Of a DNA stretch of 64,000 nucleotides, positions 40,742 through 50,814 are shown piece by piece. The translations under genes were made by a program, and so were the position numbers. Each line of letters starts with the position of its first letter. The first letter of the stretch is position 1. Source of the stretch: Emiliania huxleyi CCMP1516 (Eukaryota; Haptophyta; Isochrysidales; Noelaerhabdaceae); NCBI RefSeq assembly GCF_000372725.1, contig NW_005201249.1, forward strand, positions 298,280-362,279, in the 5' to 3' direction. The notes below the pieces were generated by a model. The model did not search any database. It saw only the letters and a program-made list of their open reading frames with translations, and was not told the origin of the DNA.

Positions 40742-42661
40742 ATGATGCCTTCTTCGCCGCCGGAGGTGCCAGAGAAGGCGCTAGAGAAGGCGCTAGCACG
40801 CGTCGTAGAGGCGTTAGTGGCTGGGCGAGGCGACGAAGCGGTGCTGCTGGCGTGGCTTGATTGCGGCGGGCGGGTCAACGCGACTTGCGGGGAGGGCGAG
40901 ATGAGTGGCGTCACTGTGCTGATGCTCGCCGCCGGCAACGGCCACGAGCGGGTGGTCGAGCTGCTGCTGCAGCGCGGCGCGGAGATCAACTTGCAGACCT
41001 GCAAAGGCGGCACCGCGCTGATGGCCGCCGCCCAGCATGGCCACGAGCGCGTGGTCGAGCTGCTGCTGCAGCGCGGCGCGGAGATCAACTTGCATACCAG
41101 CGACGGCTACACCGCGCTGATGGGCGCCGCCGGCAAGGGCCACCCCGCCGTCGTCCTCCGCCTCCTTCGCGCGGGCGCAGATACAGCGGTGCGCTCTGAG
41201 GACGGCAAGACAGCGCTGCAGTATGCCAAGGAGGAGGGCCACGCAGCCAGCGTCGGCGCCTTCCGGCAGCACATCGAGGAGGTGACTGCGAGCCAGCGCG
41301 AGGCGGCGGCGGGCGGTGCGGGCGGCGCTTCCTCGGGCGAGGCGGCGGCGGGAGCGAGGGCCGCAGCCTCTTCCGGCTCGCCGGGCAGGCTTTCCGAAGA
41401 GGCCAGGCGCCTCGAGGCGGGGATAGCGGCTGCGCGAGGCGACGAGGCGGCGGTGCTGGCGTGGCTTGACAGCGGCGGGCGGGTCAACGCGACTTGCCGG
41501 GCAGGCGATGCGAGCGGCGTCACCGCGCTGATGCTTGCCGCCCAGAAGGGCCAAGAGGGGGTGGTCGAGCTGCTGCTGCAGCGCGGCGCGGAGATCAACA
41601 AGCAGGACGGCAACGGCTACACCGCGCTGATGGACGCCGCCGGCAACGGCCACGAGCGGGTGGTCGAGCTGCTGCTGCAGCGCGGCGCGGAGATCAACAT
41701 GCAGAACTGCAGAGGCAACACCGCGCTGATGTTCGCCGCCGGCAGCGGCCACGAGCGGGTGATCGACCTGCTGCTGCGGCGCGGCGCGGAGATCAACTTG
41801 CAGGACAGCGGAGGCAACACCGCGCTGATGGACGCCGCCGGCAGCGGCCACGAGCGGGTGATCGACTTGCTGCTGCGGCACGGCGCGGAGATCAACCAGA
41901 AGGACAGCGAGGGCGGCACCGCGCTGATGGCCGCCGCCAAGCGCAACCAATCCGCCGTCGTGATCTTCCTGCTGCGGGCGGGCGCAGACGCAGCGTTGTG
42001 CTCTGCGAGCGGCAAGACGGCGCTGCAGGTGGCCAAGAAGCAGGGCCACGCCGAGTGCGTGCGCGCCCTCGAGGAGCATGCGGCGGCGGAGGCGGAGGCG
42101 GAGGCAACGGCGAGGGGGGCGGAGAGAGCGGCGGCGGAGGCGGAGGCGGCGCGGCATGCCGAGGCGCTGCTGGCGGAGGAGGAGAAGGAGAAGGAGGCGG
42201 AGCGCGCCAAGGAGAGCAAGACGGGCAACAAGAAGAAGAAGAAGGGGAAGGGCGGCGGAGGCGGCGCTGGGCCGTCGCGGGAGCCCGAGGATGAGGCAGC
42301 GCTGGCGGCGGGAGAGGAGGCGGAGTTGGCGGCGGCGCTCGAGGAGAGCGCGAGGCTGGAGGAGGAGAGGCGGGCGCCCGACGAGCAGGTGTCGTCCTCT
42401 TTGGCTGCAGAGAGGCCGCCTTCGGTGGAGGAGGAGGAGCCACCAGCCGACTTCGTCTGCCCGATCACGACCGAGGTCATGAGCGACCCGGTGATGGCGG
42501 CCGATGGGCATGCTTACGAGCGGACGGCGATCGAGCGCTGGCTCGCGACAAAGTCGACGAGCCCTCTGACGGGCGGCGAGCTCGAGCACCCATACCTCAC
42601 CCCCAATTACATGCTGCGCCGGATGATCCGGGACTGGGACGGGGCGCGGAAGGCAGCGTGA
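40742..42661 (+). CDS. Ankyrin-repeat protein with C-terminal U-box
   Basis: Single exon of about 640 residues from the first in-frame ATG (MMPSSPPEVPEKALEKALAR). Two blocks of ankyrin repeats, three to four then five to six, show the unit TALMxAAxxGHERVVELLLQ-RGAEIN. They are separated by an Ala/Gly/Ser linker, and the start of each block is itself duplicated (GDEAVLLAWLDCGGRVNATC against GDEAAVLAWLDSGGRVNATC). A long Glu/Ala/Lys coiled coil and basic KKKKKGKG patch follow. The end is a U-box: DFVCPITTEVMSDPVMAADG, HAYERTAIERWLATKSTSPL. It is a likely E3 ubiquitin ligase with ankyrins as substrate binders. High similarity among repeats implies recent expansion. Confidence 0.93.
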   Translation: MMPSSPPEVPEKALEKALARVVEALVAGRGDEAVLLAWLDCGGRVNATCGEGEMSGVTVLMLAAGNGHERVVELLLQRGAEINLQTCKGGTALMAAAQHGHERVVELLLQRGAEINLHTSDGYTALMGAAGKGHPAVVLRLLRAGADTAVRSEDGKTALQYAKEEGHAASVGAFRQHIEEVTASQREAAAGGAGGASSGEAAAGARAAASSGSPGRLSEEARRLEAGIAAARGDEAAVLAWLDSGGRVNATCRAGDASGVTALMLAAQKGQEGVVELLLQRGAEINKQDGNGYTALMDAAGNGHERVVELLLQRGAEINMQNCRGNTALMFAAGSGHERVIDLLLRRGAEINLQDSGGNTALMDAAGSGHERVIDLLLRHGAEINQKDSEGGTALMAAAKRNQSAVVIFLLRAGADAALCSASGKTALQVAKKQGHAECVRALEEHAAAEAEAEATARGAERAAAEAEAARHAEALLAEEEKEKEAERAKESKTGNKKKKKGKGGGGGAGPSREPEDEAALAAGEEAELAAALEESARLEEERRAPDEQVSSSLAAERPPSVEEEEPPADFVCPITTEVMSDPVMAADGHAYERTAIERWLATKSTSPLTGGELEHPYLTPNYMLRRMIRDWDGARKAA

Positions 42662-44031
42662 CCGGGCTCGTAATCGCGCCCCATCCCTCGACCCCATCCC
42701 AGGGGTGTGCATGCGGACTGTACCTCACAGTTGTGACGCGGGAGCGGCGTATACGACCGTACGAGGGAAGCACACGGCGTCCTGTGAGCGACACGCCGTA
42801 CGCATCCATGATCCAAGTAAGACGTCCATTTAAAGCCGTAAGCGCAACGAAACCAACGATTATTTTTGCTCTATCGCGCGTCCCCCGTTATGCGGGGGGA
42901 CAAGAAACCGCATCCCGATGTCGAGCGTGGAGCGAGGAATATGATCTAGCTCAGATCTTAGCTCGGTCGTCGTAAAATCCCTGGTGGCGGCGTGCCGGCT
43001 GCCGCGTCCCCAATTCACTCTCTCTGACACGCTAATCTTGAAAACGCGTCCAACGGAGCTCCGTGTTGCTCCCAGCGGAATCCCCCGCGCTTCCTGCGGC
43101 CATGGCCGATGATACTAGTATGAGAGGTCATCTGGATACCGCGAGCGCGACTCAACTCGCCGACGTCGTCCGATGATTGTGCCTCAAAGTCAGCCTCCGG
43201 AGGCTATCGTGGGGTCGAGCCGGCGGTAGCCGTGACATGTGGTTCCACCACCCCTCGCAGGCTTTGCCTCTGACCGCCACCGTTCCCAGGCTGCCTAATG
43301 GGATGGAAAGGAAGGCTGGGCGAGCGTATAGAAGCGTGCTCGACCTCGTCGTGGCAACCTGTACGGCAGCGCTGGCAGGCGCGATGAGCGTCGTGCCACT
43401 TGACCCAAGACGGGTCGCAGGCGTCGTACCGAGCGTGTCGAGACCGTGTCCTGATGTGATCTGCACGGGTGAGTCACGTCGGCGTCAAAGGAGCGACGTG
43501 CGACCTGTCAGAGCTTGATCTCCGATCTCAGCGGCGTCGAGTCGTCTCCGGCGGCGACAATTTGGTACATCTCCAGGACGCGCAGAGGCAGCTGCGATCC
43601 CGCCGAGTGGACGGTGGCACACCGCGCCACCTGCTGTGTGCCGCCGTCTACTCGGCGGGGTCGCAGCTGCCTCTGGAAGGCACCGAGAGGTACCAAATGG
43701 CGCAAATGGTCAAATCAAGGTTTTGTAACGCGAGCTGTGCCACAGTGAATGGAACTAGCCCATCCCTCCCTTTGTCTCTTTTCTACGGCTCCGGTGGTGA
43801 GCCGGTGTGTGTGCCAGTCCGCGCCAGTCCGCGCCCTTGTCGTGCCAGTGTGCTGTGAGAGAGGCTTGTATTTTATAAGAATTCTTCTCTGGCAGACAGA
43901 GCAGCGGCCGCCCAGGCGGGCCGGCCGAGAGCAAAAAGAGTACACGTGGCGCAGCCCTGCTGCGACTCCGGCTCCGCACACTCGCACACCCCGCAGCCAC
44001 CGCCCCTCACAACCAAAACAGATTCTCATCT
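42662..44031. other. Intergenic stretch with an imperfect 60-bp hairpin
   Basis: About 43562-43620 and 43637-43695 form an imperfect inverted repeat (left CAGAGGCAGCTGCGATCCCG; right GTCGCAGCTGCCTCTGG). Frames at 43177-43518 and 43152-43466 lack recognisable domains. 43800-43880 resembles 31835-31905. Confidence 0.5.
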
Positions 44032-45659
44032 CTATCTCGCCGGCGCCTCCACGTGTGCGTCTTGAAGACGCTGTGGGTCGACCTCGGCCTCCGCGCCGCT
44101 CGAACCTCTGCTCACTCCCTCCGCATCGTCCTCTGGCCACAGCTCCGGCGCCGCCTTCGCCTCCTTGCGCGTCATCTCGAGCAGCGTCTTTGGCAGCGAC
44201 TCCTCGGCCGCCTGGTAGCACGGCCCGAGCGAGGGCGAGAACGACCAGTGGCCGAGGCCGATGTCGACGCTGCGGTTGCGCGTCTGCACGCCCTCCGTCC
44301 GCTCGAAGAGCTCCGCGAGCCACTTCCCGTGCTCCGGCGGGCAGCCTACTCGCAGCGGCGCGGCTGAAATGGAGGGCGCCACAACGCAGGGCGGCGGCTG
44401 ACCCGAGGGCGCGATGCCGGGGCTGCCGTCATCGTGCGCCCACCACACCGCCACGTGCTTGGTCCGGATGTGCCGCGGGTCGAAGCCCCACAGGGTGTTG
44501 GTGGCGTAGCACGTCATCTCGTACCCTTGCCCCACGTAGCCGCGCGCTCCCGTCCGCTTCTGATCCTCGGCGACCATCGGCAGCACCCACGGCCTCTCCT
44601 CGGCGAGCTTTGGCCAGATCATGTGCCCTATCGCCATGGGCGGGGACGCAAACGGCAGCAGGTTGGTCACGTCGGCGAGCGTAAAGTTCCACGCGGCGTG
44701 CCACTCGCGCGGGTCGTTGTTCCGCACGAGGAAGAGGTCGTCCGCGTCGCACCGGAAGCCGAGCTCATCGCACAGCGGCGTCGACAGGTAGGGGCAGTTG
44801 AGTCCGAGGCCGATGCAGCGGTGCTCGGCGTGGTTGGGGCCTAGACAGGAACCGCGGCGAATCCAGACGGGGAGCTCGCGAGCAGGCCTCGAGGCACGAC
44901 AGCTGGGCGCGCCAAAGTACCACGCCACGGCGAGCGCGTGAGAGGTGCCGAGGCTGTGGCCGTCCACCAAGAACTCGTCGACCCCCTCCGCCCACAGGAT
45001 GGGCGCGAGGTCGTCGCGCGGAAAGTTGGCGATTCGGCGGTCCGGCTGCACAGAGAGGGCGGACGCGGTGAGAGGATGAGTTTCGCTAAGAGGCCAGCTC
45101 TCCTCAGCCCGCCTGGATGTCGCTGTAGCCCGAGTTGGGCATGGTGGGGGCGATGCCCCTGATGTTGAGATGCTTGAACATCTCGGCGTTCCAGGTGCAC
45201 ATGAGCCCGCCAGTGCTGGTCGCGCCGTGCATCTGAACCATGACTGTGGCGTCCTCCCTATTGCTGCCGTACACAAGGTACTCGACCACCTGTGTGAGGT
45301 TGATGAGTGCGTTAGGACGCCACAAGTCATGCATCTGAACCACGACAGTGGCCCACCCGCCCGTCCTTCGTGGTGACATGCCGTCCAAAGCCGCCCAGTC
45401 GCTCGGCCGACGCGCGCTGCTCGTCCTCGCTAAAGGGTAGCTGCCCCCGCTCCTTGCGGTAGGTGCCGTAAACGAGCACCGAGGCGCAGAGCAGCGCCGG
45501 GCCGCCGAGCAGCGCCTTGAGCAAACCGTCAGTGCGCTTGACCAGCGCGACGAGGCTGATGGTCGTCAGGCCGAGCCAGGTAACGAGCCCGCGCTTGAAG
45601 GCGGTGCGGGAGGGCGGCGCAAACCTGCGGGTCCAGTTGAGCGAGACGCGAGAGCTCAT
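44032..45659 (-). CDS. Alpha/beta-hydrolase fold protein with N-terminal membrane span
   Basis: Exon 1 begins MSSRVSLNWTRRFAPPSRTA and holds two hydrophobic segments (LVTWLGLTTISLVALV; GGPALLCASVLVYGTY). Exon 2 gives VVEYLVYGSNREDATVMVQM, HGATSTGGLM (oxyanion HG) and APTMPNSGYSDI. Exon 3 gives the nucleophile elbow DEFLVDGHSLGTSHALAVAW (G-H-S-L-G), then a long lid-like region and a C-terminal region with HGKWLAELFERTEGV and GLGHWSF, where the His could be catalytic. Membrane-anchored esterase or lipase activity is likely; substrate unknown. A 27-bp sequence in the first intron region (45337-45363) is nearly repeated inside exon 2 (45221-45247). Confidence 0.78.
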
Positions 45660-45964
45660 ATGCACACATGTATCAGCGATTGTCGGCCTTTCGAGCCCAT
45701 TGCGCGGCGCTGAGTTTCTTCTTTTCGCTCCGAAAGTGGCTCCTGTGCTCCTTCCAATGTGCATGGCGATCGCGACCGCGAGGTGGTGCGAGACGCGGCG
45801 TGGGAGCGGATCCGCCCGGTGGAGGAGGCGGGGAAGATGAGGGAATGGGACTGGGGGAGTGAGCGGCTTGCGGTTGCCGAGTGAATTGGTTGGAATCTGC
45901 CTTTTGTTGTTGTTGTAACGCGAGAGAGTATAAATAAATAAATAAATAAAACGGACATCCCAAG

Positions 45965-46238
45965 GGGGGTTCCGCTGCTAGGGGAAACCCGGAGCGCAGA
46001 GCTAACCCTTGAGCACTTGAGCACTGGATAGGTAGGGTCGGTTCCGCATGGTACGGGACCCCTCGGAGACCCGTGTTTACTTTACGGCCCTTTCCCTGCG
46101 AACGCGCACCCCCCAGGGCTAGGGCTCTCTTGCCCGCAACCCGATCCCGATCATCCGGCCCGCTGGGTGCGCTCCTCAGCTCCCCGGCCCTGGATGTGAG
46201 GTTGCCGACTGCACTCCAAGTGCTCCAAGTGCTCCAAG
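45965..46238 (+). mobile_element. 274-bp insertion with 5-bp target repeat
   Basis: Inserted after CCCAAG of the retroelement; CCAAG occurs at 45960-45964 and again at 46234-46238, while the clean copy at 3415-3430 has it once. The inserted sequence is the same family as 35616-35810. No terminal inverted repeat was recognised. Confidence 0.7.
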
Positions 46239-46365
46239 CTAGGGCTGGGTCGAGGACAGACACGTCCCCACCTTTGCAGGATTTTGCAAAAGCGAGGGGG
46301 GAGGGCGCATCGCCGCGCGGAGAGGGCTGGGCACAGGGCACAGGGGATCTCTCTCGCATAGGATA

Positions 46366-46768
46366 CAGTCTGTTGCGGGCATTAAGAAAACAGGGCATTA
46401 AGAAACCACAGCGCGCCGCAGGCGCGGCCCCAAGAAAGGGCCCACACACGAGTGTGAACAGGAGCCCCGCTCAAATTTCCTCTTCGCCTGCGGCGCGCGC
46501 ACTTGTCATTTTGCCTAAGTCTGCGGTGTTCTGGGCGGTGTGGATGGAGGTGTGTGCGTCTTCCTGTCATCCCAAGACTGCTGACTGGCGCATCGGTCCA
46601 GCGCTTCCTTATTGTCATTTTACCTAAAAATTCGCCTAGATCCCGGCTGACCTGGGGTGCCGGCCGAAGCTAAGAAACCACGGCGTGGGGTGGGTGGGGT
46701 GGGTGGAAAGGCTTAGAAACGGCGGCGTGCCGCGGGTATCCTGTTTTCTTAATGCCCGCAACAGACTG
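46366..46768. mobile_element. 403-bp MITE with 29-bp terminal inverted repeats and TA target duplication
   Basis: Ends are exact inverted copies over about 29 bp (CAGTCTGTTGCGGGCATTAA at the left end). TA flanks both sides (46364-46365 and 46769-46770). The unoccupied site is visible at 3549-3556 (GGATATGC), showing one TA. TA duplication and these termini fit a non-autonomous Tc1/mariner-like element. No transposase frame is present. Confidence 0.93.
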
Positions 46769-46866
46769 TATGCACTCGGCGGCACGAGGGCAGGGCTGGG
46801 CGTCCTATTTGTGCTCCCCCCTGGACCCCTCGCTCTCTGGCACTATCCATCTGACCACTCATCTGA

Positions 46867-47568
46867 GAAACCCTCCTTATCAGCTGGTCAGCCGCCATGT
46901 GGGCCTCCGGGCCTGCTACGGCGGCGCGGCCGGTTGAGGCCGGGCTCGGCCCGGCCCGCGACGGCTGGCCGCCGACGAGCGCGCTCGCGCTGCTCGTCAA
47001 GATGGCGGCGGTGGCGATTGCGGCGACAAAAGTGCAGGCGTACAGCGCTCAGGCGCCTGTCGTCTGTCGTCTGTTGTCGCATTTCGCACACGCGCGCGCC
47101 GCGCGACCCGCGTCGCTCCGCGAGGGCATGAGCCTTCCGCGATTCGATCCCGCAGCCAAAAGCTGCTCGCTCGAACCGCGGCCGACTCCGCCATCGCGGC
47201 CGCAGCTGTTGAGCTCTCCAGAAGACTGGTGCCTCAAAGCGAGATCACCCGAGAGCAGCTGAGCCTGCCTCTGGCCTCGCCTCCCTCTCCTCCAGGCATT
47301 CGTGGGACGTGGCATCCTATGGGTCGTCCAGAGTATCGACCTCTGGCTTGTCAGCCGCCCCACCGAGGGCACCATGAAGTACAGCGATCGCCACCTTGCT
47401 GGCCTCTCCGCAATTACCCCCGACCGCGTCGAACTCATCGGCGCGGGCTCTCTCGGCTACGGCCTACGGGACCGGCCCCAGCTTCGGCTGAGGGCGAACA
47501 AGCTGCCGAGCCCAAATCACTGTGAGAGTCGTGATTTCTTGTTGGTTTCCTAAAATCTCTCTCTCATC
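46867..47568. mobile_element. About 700-bp insertion with 8-bp direct repeat
   Basis: CTCATCTG flanks the insertion at 46859-46866 and 47563-47570; the unoccupied copy has CTCATCGA at 3639-3646. An 8-bp duplication would fit a hAT-type element, but no clear terminal inverted repeat is seen. Inside, a GC-rich part and a segment reading RGILWVVQSIDLWLVSRPTE then SDRHLAGLSAITPDRVELIG look protein-like, possibly a captured host fragment. Confidence 0.55.
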
Positions 47569-47937
47569 TGCGGGGCTTGGCGAGCGGCCGCGCTGCGGGG
47601 CAGGGCTGGTGAGAATGGGCTCTGGCCACTCGCCCGTGCGGGTGTAACCGCGCATCAGTCGGACAGAGGCCTCGAGCCCTCGACCGCCCCTCGCGGCAAG
47701 CTCTCTAGCATCTCGAGCAGCTCGCCCGCCGCCATCGCCGCCTCGAACTGCTCCCTCATGCCGAGCGCGCCGCAGACCCTACGTACCGCCTCTTGCTGCA
47801 CCTCGTCATGGAGGTTGCATCGCTTGTTTATTTCTCTCTTTTTTGGGGGGGGGGGGCGACCGAGTTTCGTTTCGACCGAGTTTCCCTCCTTTCCTGGCCG
47901 ACCAAGGACCCGACGCAGCCCGACTATATCCAAACGT

Positions 47938-49021
47938 ATGCCGCGCATCGCTCGCCTCGTCGCCGTCGCCGGCCTCGCCCTGGTTGGCTCTGCGCCCGTC
48001 CCGGAGGAGCAGCCCATCGCCGCTGCCGCTGCCGTCCAAGCTGCCGCCACAGCCGCTCCTGACGAGAAGATCTTCCCCATCGCCGCCGCCGGCATCGCCA
48101 TCGCCTCGCAGCTTCCCGAAGAGCAGCAGCAGGCCATCCTCGACTTTATCGACCCGGCTAAGGTCAACCCGGAGACCGTGTCGGACCTGATCTCGCTCGT
48201 CACTCCAACGGAAGCGGAGAGCGACATCCGCGACGCTGTCAACGACCTCCACGGCCTGCTCGTTCTCATGCACAGCCATGGCTTCGTCGCCCCGGGCGAG
48301 GGAGCGTGGGCGGCCGGCCTCGCCGACACGCTCACCCAGTCTGTGAAATGGTTCGAGGATCACGTCGAGACGCACGTCGAGAGCGAGCTCATCAAACCCG
48401 CAGAGGCTGCCCTCGCTGACGCCGGGCTCGAGGTCGAGCTCACAGGCATTGTGCCGGCCGTCAAGGACCAGTTCAAAATGCTCACCGAGCTGCTCCTAAC
48501 CGCCTCGACGCTCCTGAAGGGCGAGCTTCCGACGCACGAGCAGGTCAGCGCGCTCATCATCTCGTCAGGCTTCGTGCCTGACGAGGCGACCAAGGACATC
48601 AAGGAGGCGGTGGAGGACCTGCACGAGCTGCTGACCGAGCTGGTGTCCAGCGGCTTCGTGCCTCCGGGTGACGGGGCCTGGGCGGCGGGCCTGTCCGACG
48701 CCATCACCAAGGGGCTGGACTGGTCTGACACCCTAGATGCTGAACCTAGACCCCTCAACTCCCGAGAAGGCCGCCGAACTTGAGCACTTGAGCACGAGAT
48801 GGGGTCGATTCCGCCGGACTCACGCCCCGACTTTATGACGCAGGTTCGACGCCCACGTCAAGGACGAGCTCACCGAGCAGCTCATCGACCCCGCCTCGGC
48901 GGAGCTCGAGCTCGACCTTTCCGGCCTCGTCCCCGCGATCGAGTCGCAGTTCGCCACGATTGCAGAGATGCTCTCTGCCTTTGCGAGCATGGCCGCGCCG
49001 GCAGCGGACCCGCAGGCGTGA
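47938..49021 (+). CDS. Secreted protein with two copies of a 90-residue helical repeat
   Basis: Exons 47938-48722 and 48844-49021 join in phase to 320 residues. The start MPRIARLVAVAGLALVGSAP is a signal peptide. Two related units follow: DIRDAVNDLHGLLVLMHSHG ... FVAPGEGAWAAGLADTLTQS ... ELTGIVPAVKDQF, and DIKEAVEDLHELLTELVSSG ... FVPPGDGAWAAGLSDAITKG ... LDLSGLVPAIESQF. The second unit is interrupted by the intron, whose start GTCTGACACCC resembles the start of exon 2 (GTTCGACGCCC). The family was not recognised; all-helical, acidic, no cysteines. An internal duplication origin is clear. Confidence 0.85.
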
Positions 49022-49553
49022 GGAGCGCGAATGCGCGCCGCCTCTCTTGGCACGACGAACGTATTTGCCTTCAAGCTTGCCACCGAGCTGACGAGCGAGT
49101 AGGCTGGGGACGTGGCCTGAGTGGCGTAGTGCCGTACGCTCACTCGGGATGTGTGGCAGCCCAGCTGGTGCCAGTTGTGGTCGTGGTGGCCAGCGAACTT
49201 GAAAAGCTATGAGTGCATGACTCGAGCGTGTGGCCGGTCCAGTCGGTGTTTAAAGTGGCCCTTTGCATGTGTACAGTACTCCTTAGTTGTCGGTCTAAAG
49301 ACACAAACGACGACCAAGGACCCCAATAAATACGGGCGACCCGGGACTGCGGCACTCTTGGCTCACAATCCTGCGCACCGGCATGCCGCGTCATAAATAG
49401 CTCCGCCGCTTCGATAGGTTACATGCCACTCGGCGAGCAGCCACCGTGCGCATTTCCAAACGCTAGCGCCCCTGACGCCTCACGCCACCTACGGCTCTCT
49501 GGGCGGCCACCTTTCAGGCGACACTGCTCGTCTTGAAGCCCGCCACGGCACCA
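49022..49553. other. Spacer
   Basis: No gene or strong repeat seen. It separates the two-repeat secreted protein from the small minus-strand KOW-like gene. Confidence 0.4.
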
Positions 49554-49935
49554 TCAGCCAGGACCACCATCAACCTTGGCGGGCCGGGGAGGGGGGGGGG
49601 GGGGCGACGCTGGTCAGTTTGTGTGATATAGCGCCGCCTCCATCCTTCAATCTAGCACTGGTCTATCTCAATGTGGCACATCTGGGCGCTTGCAACCCTC
49701 CCGCTCTCCGGTCGACTCGCATGACGATGGCTGTTTGGTTGTATCTCTCGTGTGCCGGGTTGATGATCCGCACGATGTCGCCGCGCTTGAAGGACCGCGA
49801 GGCGCACGCCAGGCACGTTTCCTCCATCCCCTGCGGGGCCGGGCTCGGTGCCCCCCCCCGCGGCTGTGGCAATGCGACTCTCCTGATCGACGGACGCGCG
49901 AATTGGAGATTCGATAGTTCGGGACAGATATTCAT
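49554..49935 (-). CDS. Small KOW/SH3-like domain protein, partial model
   Basis: The minus frame 49935-49700 reads RSFKRGDIVRIINPAHERYN and QTAIVMRVDR, resembling the first strands of a KOW or PsaE-like SH3 barrel (R-G-D-x-V-R-I ... Y-N-x-x-A-x-V-x-x-V). A segment near 49600-49554 (RLMVVLADGAVAGFKTSSVA, then stop) would complete such a barrel after an intron, but the splice junction was not resolved in phase. Small domain, function unknown. Confidence 0.4.
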
Positions 49936-50399
49936 CGGGCTAATCGCGGGCTAATGAGTAGCAGGCGAAGGGGGGAATCGAAAGGGGGGAAGGTTGCGAC
50001 GCCGGGTCGGTGCGTGCGTGTCGGTCAACACATTCATTGCGAGTCGTCGTGCACGGCCAACAAACAACACGATGATCACGGCCTCCATCCATCGCGTTGT
50101 GGACTGCAATGCTCATCAGCCATGGAGGTCGTGGCGAGGCGAATTCACCTTCGATCGAAAGGTTCCTCTTTACCCGCTTTCTTCCTTTGCCCCCCGGGGG
50201 GCCACTGACTGCTGAGGAGCTGAGCGTCCATCCCCAGGCAGATCAAACGAGATTTTCTTTTCTTCCATTGGGATTCGGCCGGGGGGGGCCCAGCCGACCC
50301 GCTGTGAACCTCGCGGGGGCTCGGGTCTTGCTCACGCTGCTCCTCCCTGGGACTCTTCCCACAGGAGCAGGTGTGAAGCGGCTGCGGCAAAGCAGGGTT
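49936..50399. other. Spacer
   Basis: No gene supported. Composition is ordinary for the window. Confidence 0.35.
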
Positions 50400-50461
50400 C
50401 CAACTTTTTCCGGGGTATGGTATGGTACGCTCGGCGGCGGGGGGGGGGGGGGTATGGTAGC

Positions 50462-50735
50462 CCTGTCCGGACGTTTTTTTTGCGGTATCTTGATGTATCT
50501 CTGCAATATCTGACCGTATCTCCCCGTATCTCCTTGCATCTCCTCGCATCTCCCCGTATCTCCCCGTATCTGCCCGTATCTGCCCGTATCCGCCCGTATC
50601 TCGTATCTCCCGGTATCTCCCGGTATCTCCCGGTATCTCCCGGTATCCCGCCATATCCCGCCATATCCCGCCATATCCCGCCATATCCCGCCATATCCCG
50701 CCGCGGATACCGCGAAAAAAAACCGTCCACACCAG
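50462..50735. repeat. Decamer repeat array flanked by an imperfect inverted repeat
   Basis: From about 50495 to 50705 the sequence has a strict 10-bp period: TCCCCGTATC, TGCCCGTATC, CGGTATCTCC and then six CCGCCATATC words. Outer sequences 50464-50490 (GGACGTTTTTTTTGCGGTAT) and 50700-50730 (reverse complement with a few mismatches) are inverted, so the array may sit inside a foldback element. A poly-G run precedes it at 50440-50452. Confidence 0.85.
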
Positions 50736-50814
50736 GGATTATGGTCCTGACCGCCCAAGGCTAGCCCTACCATACCCCAAGCAGGTCTTCCAAGAGGCGG
50801 GGGGGAATGGTCTC

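Larger units (their letters stand above)
45932..47820 (-). mobile_element. Retroelement copy interrupted by three later insertions
   Basis: Homologous to 3394-3790 but split. Pieces: tail 45932-45964, then 46239-46365, then 46769-46866, then about 47569-47741, continuing further 5' to about 47820. Between them sit a 274-bp repeat (45965-46238), a 403-bp TA-flanked MITE (46366-46768) and a roughly 700-bp insertion (46867-47568). The minus frame at 47820-47655 reads NLHDEVQQEAVRRVCGALGM and ELLEMLESLPRGAVEGSRPL, so the family body may have been coding; alternatively this is a captured host exon. Confidence 0.8.

Noticed and set aside
40814-42712. Very long antisense frame opposite the ankyrin/U-box gene
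   Set aside because: It is the complement of a GC-rich repeat-coding sequence, is Arg/Leu/His-rich and shows no domain of its own.
50145-50770. Frames with GRYREIPGDT-type repeats
   Set aside because: They translate the 10-bp repeat array.
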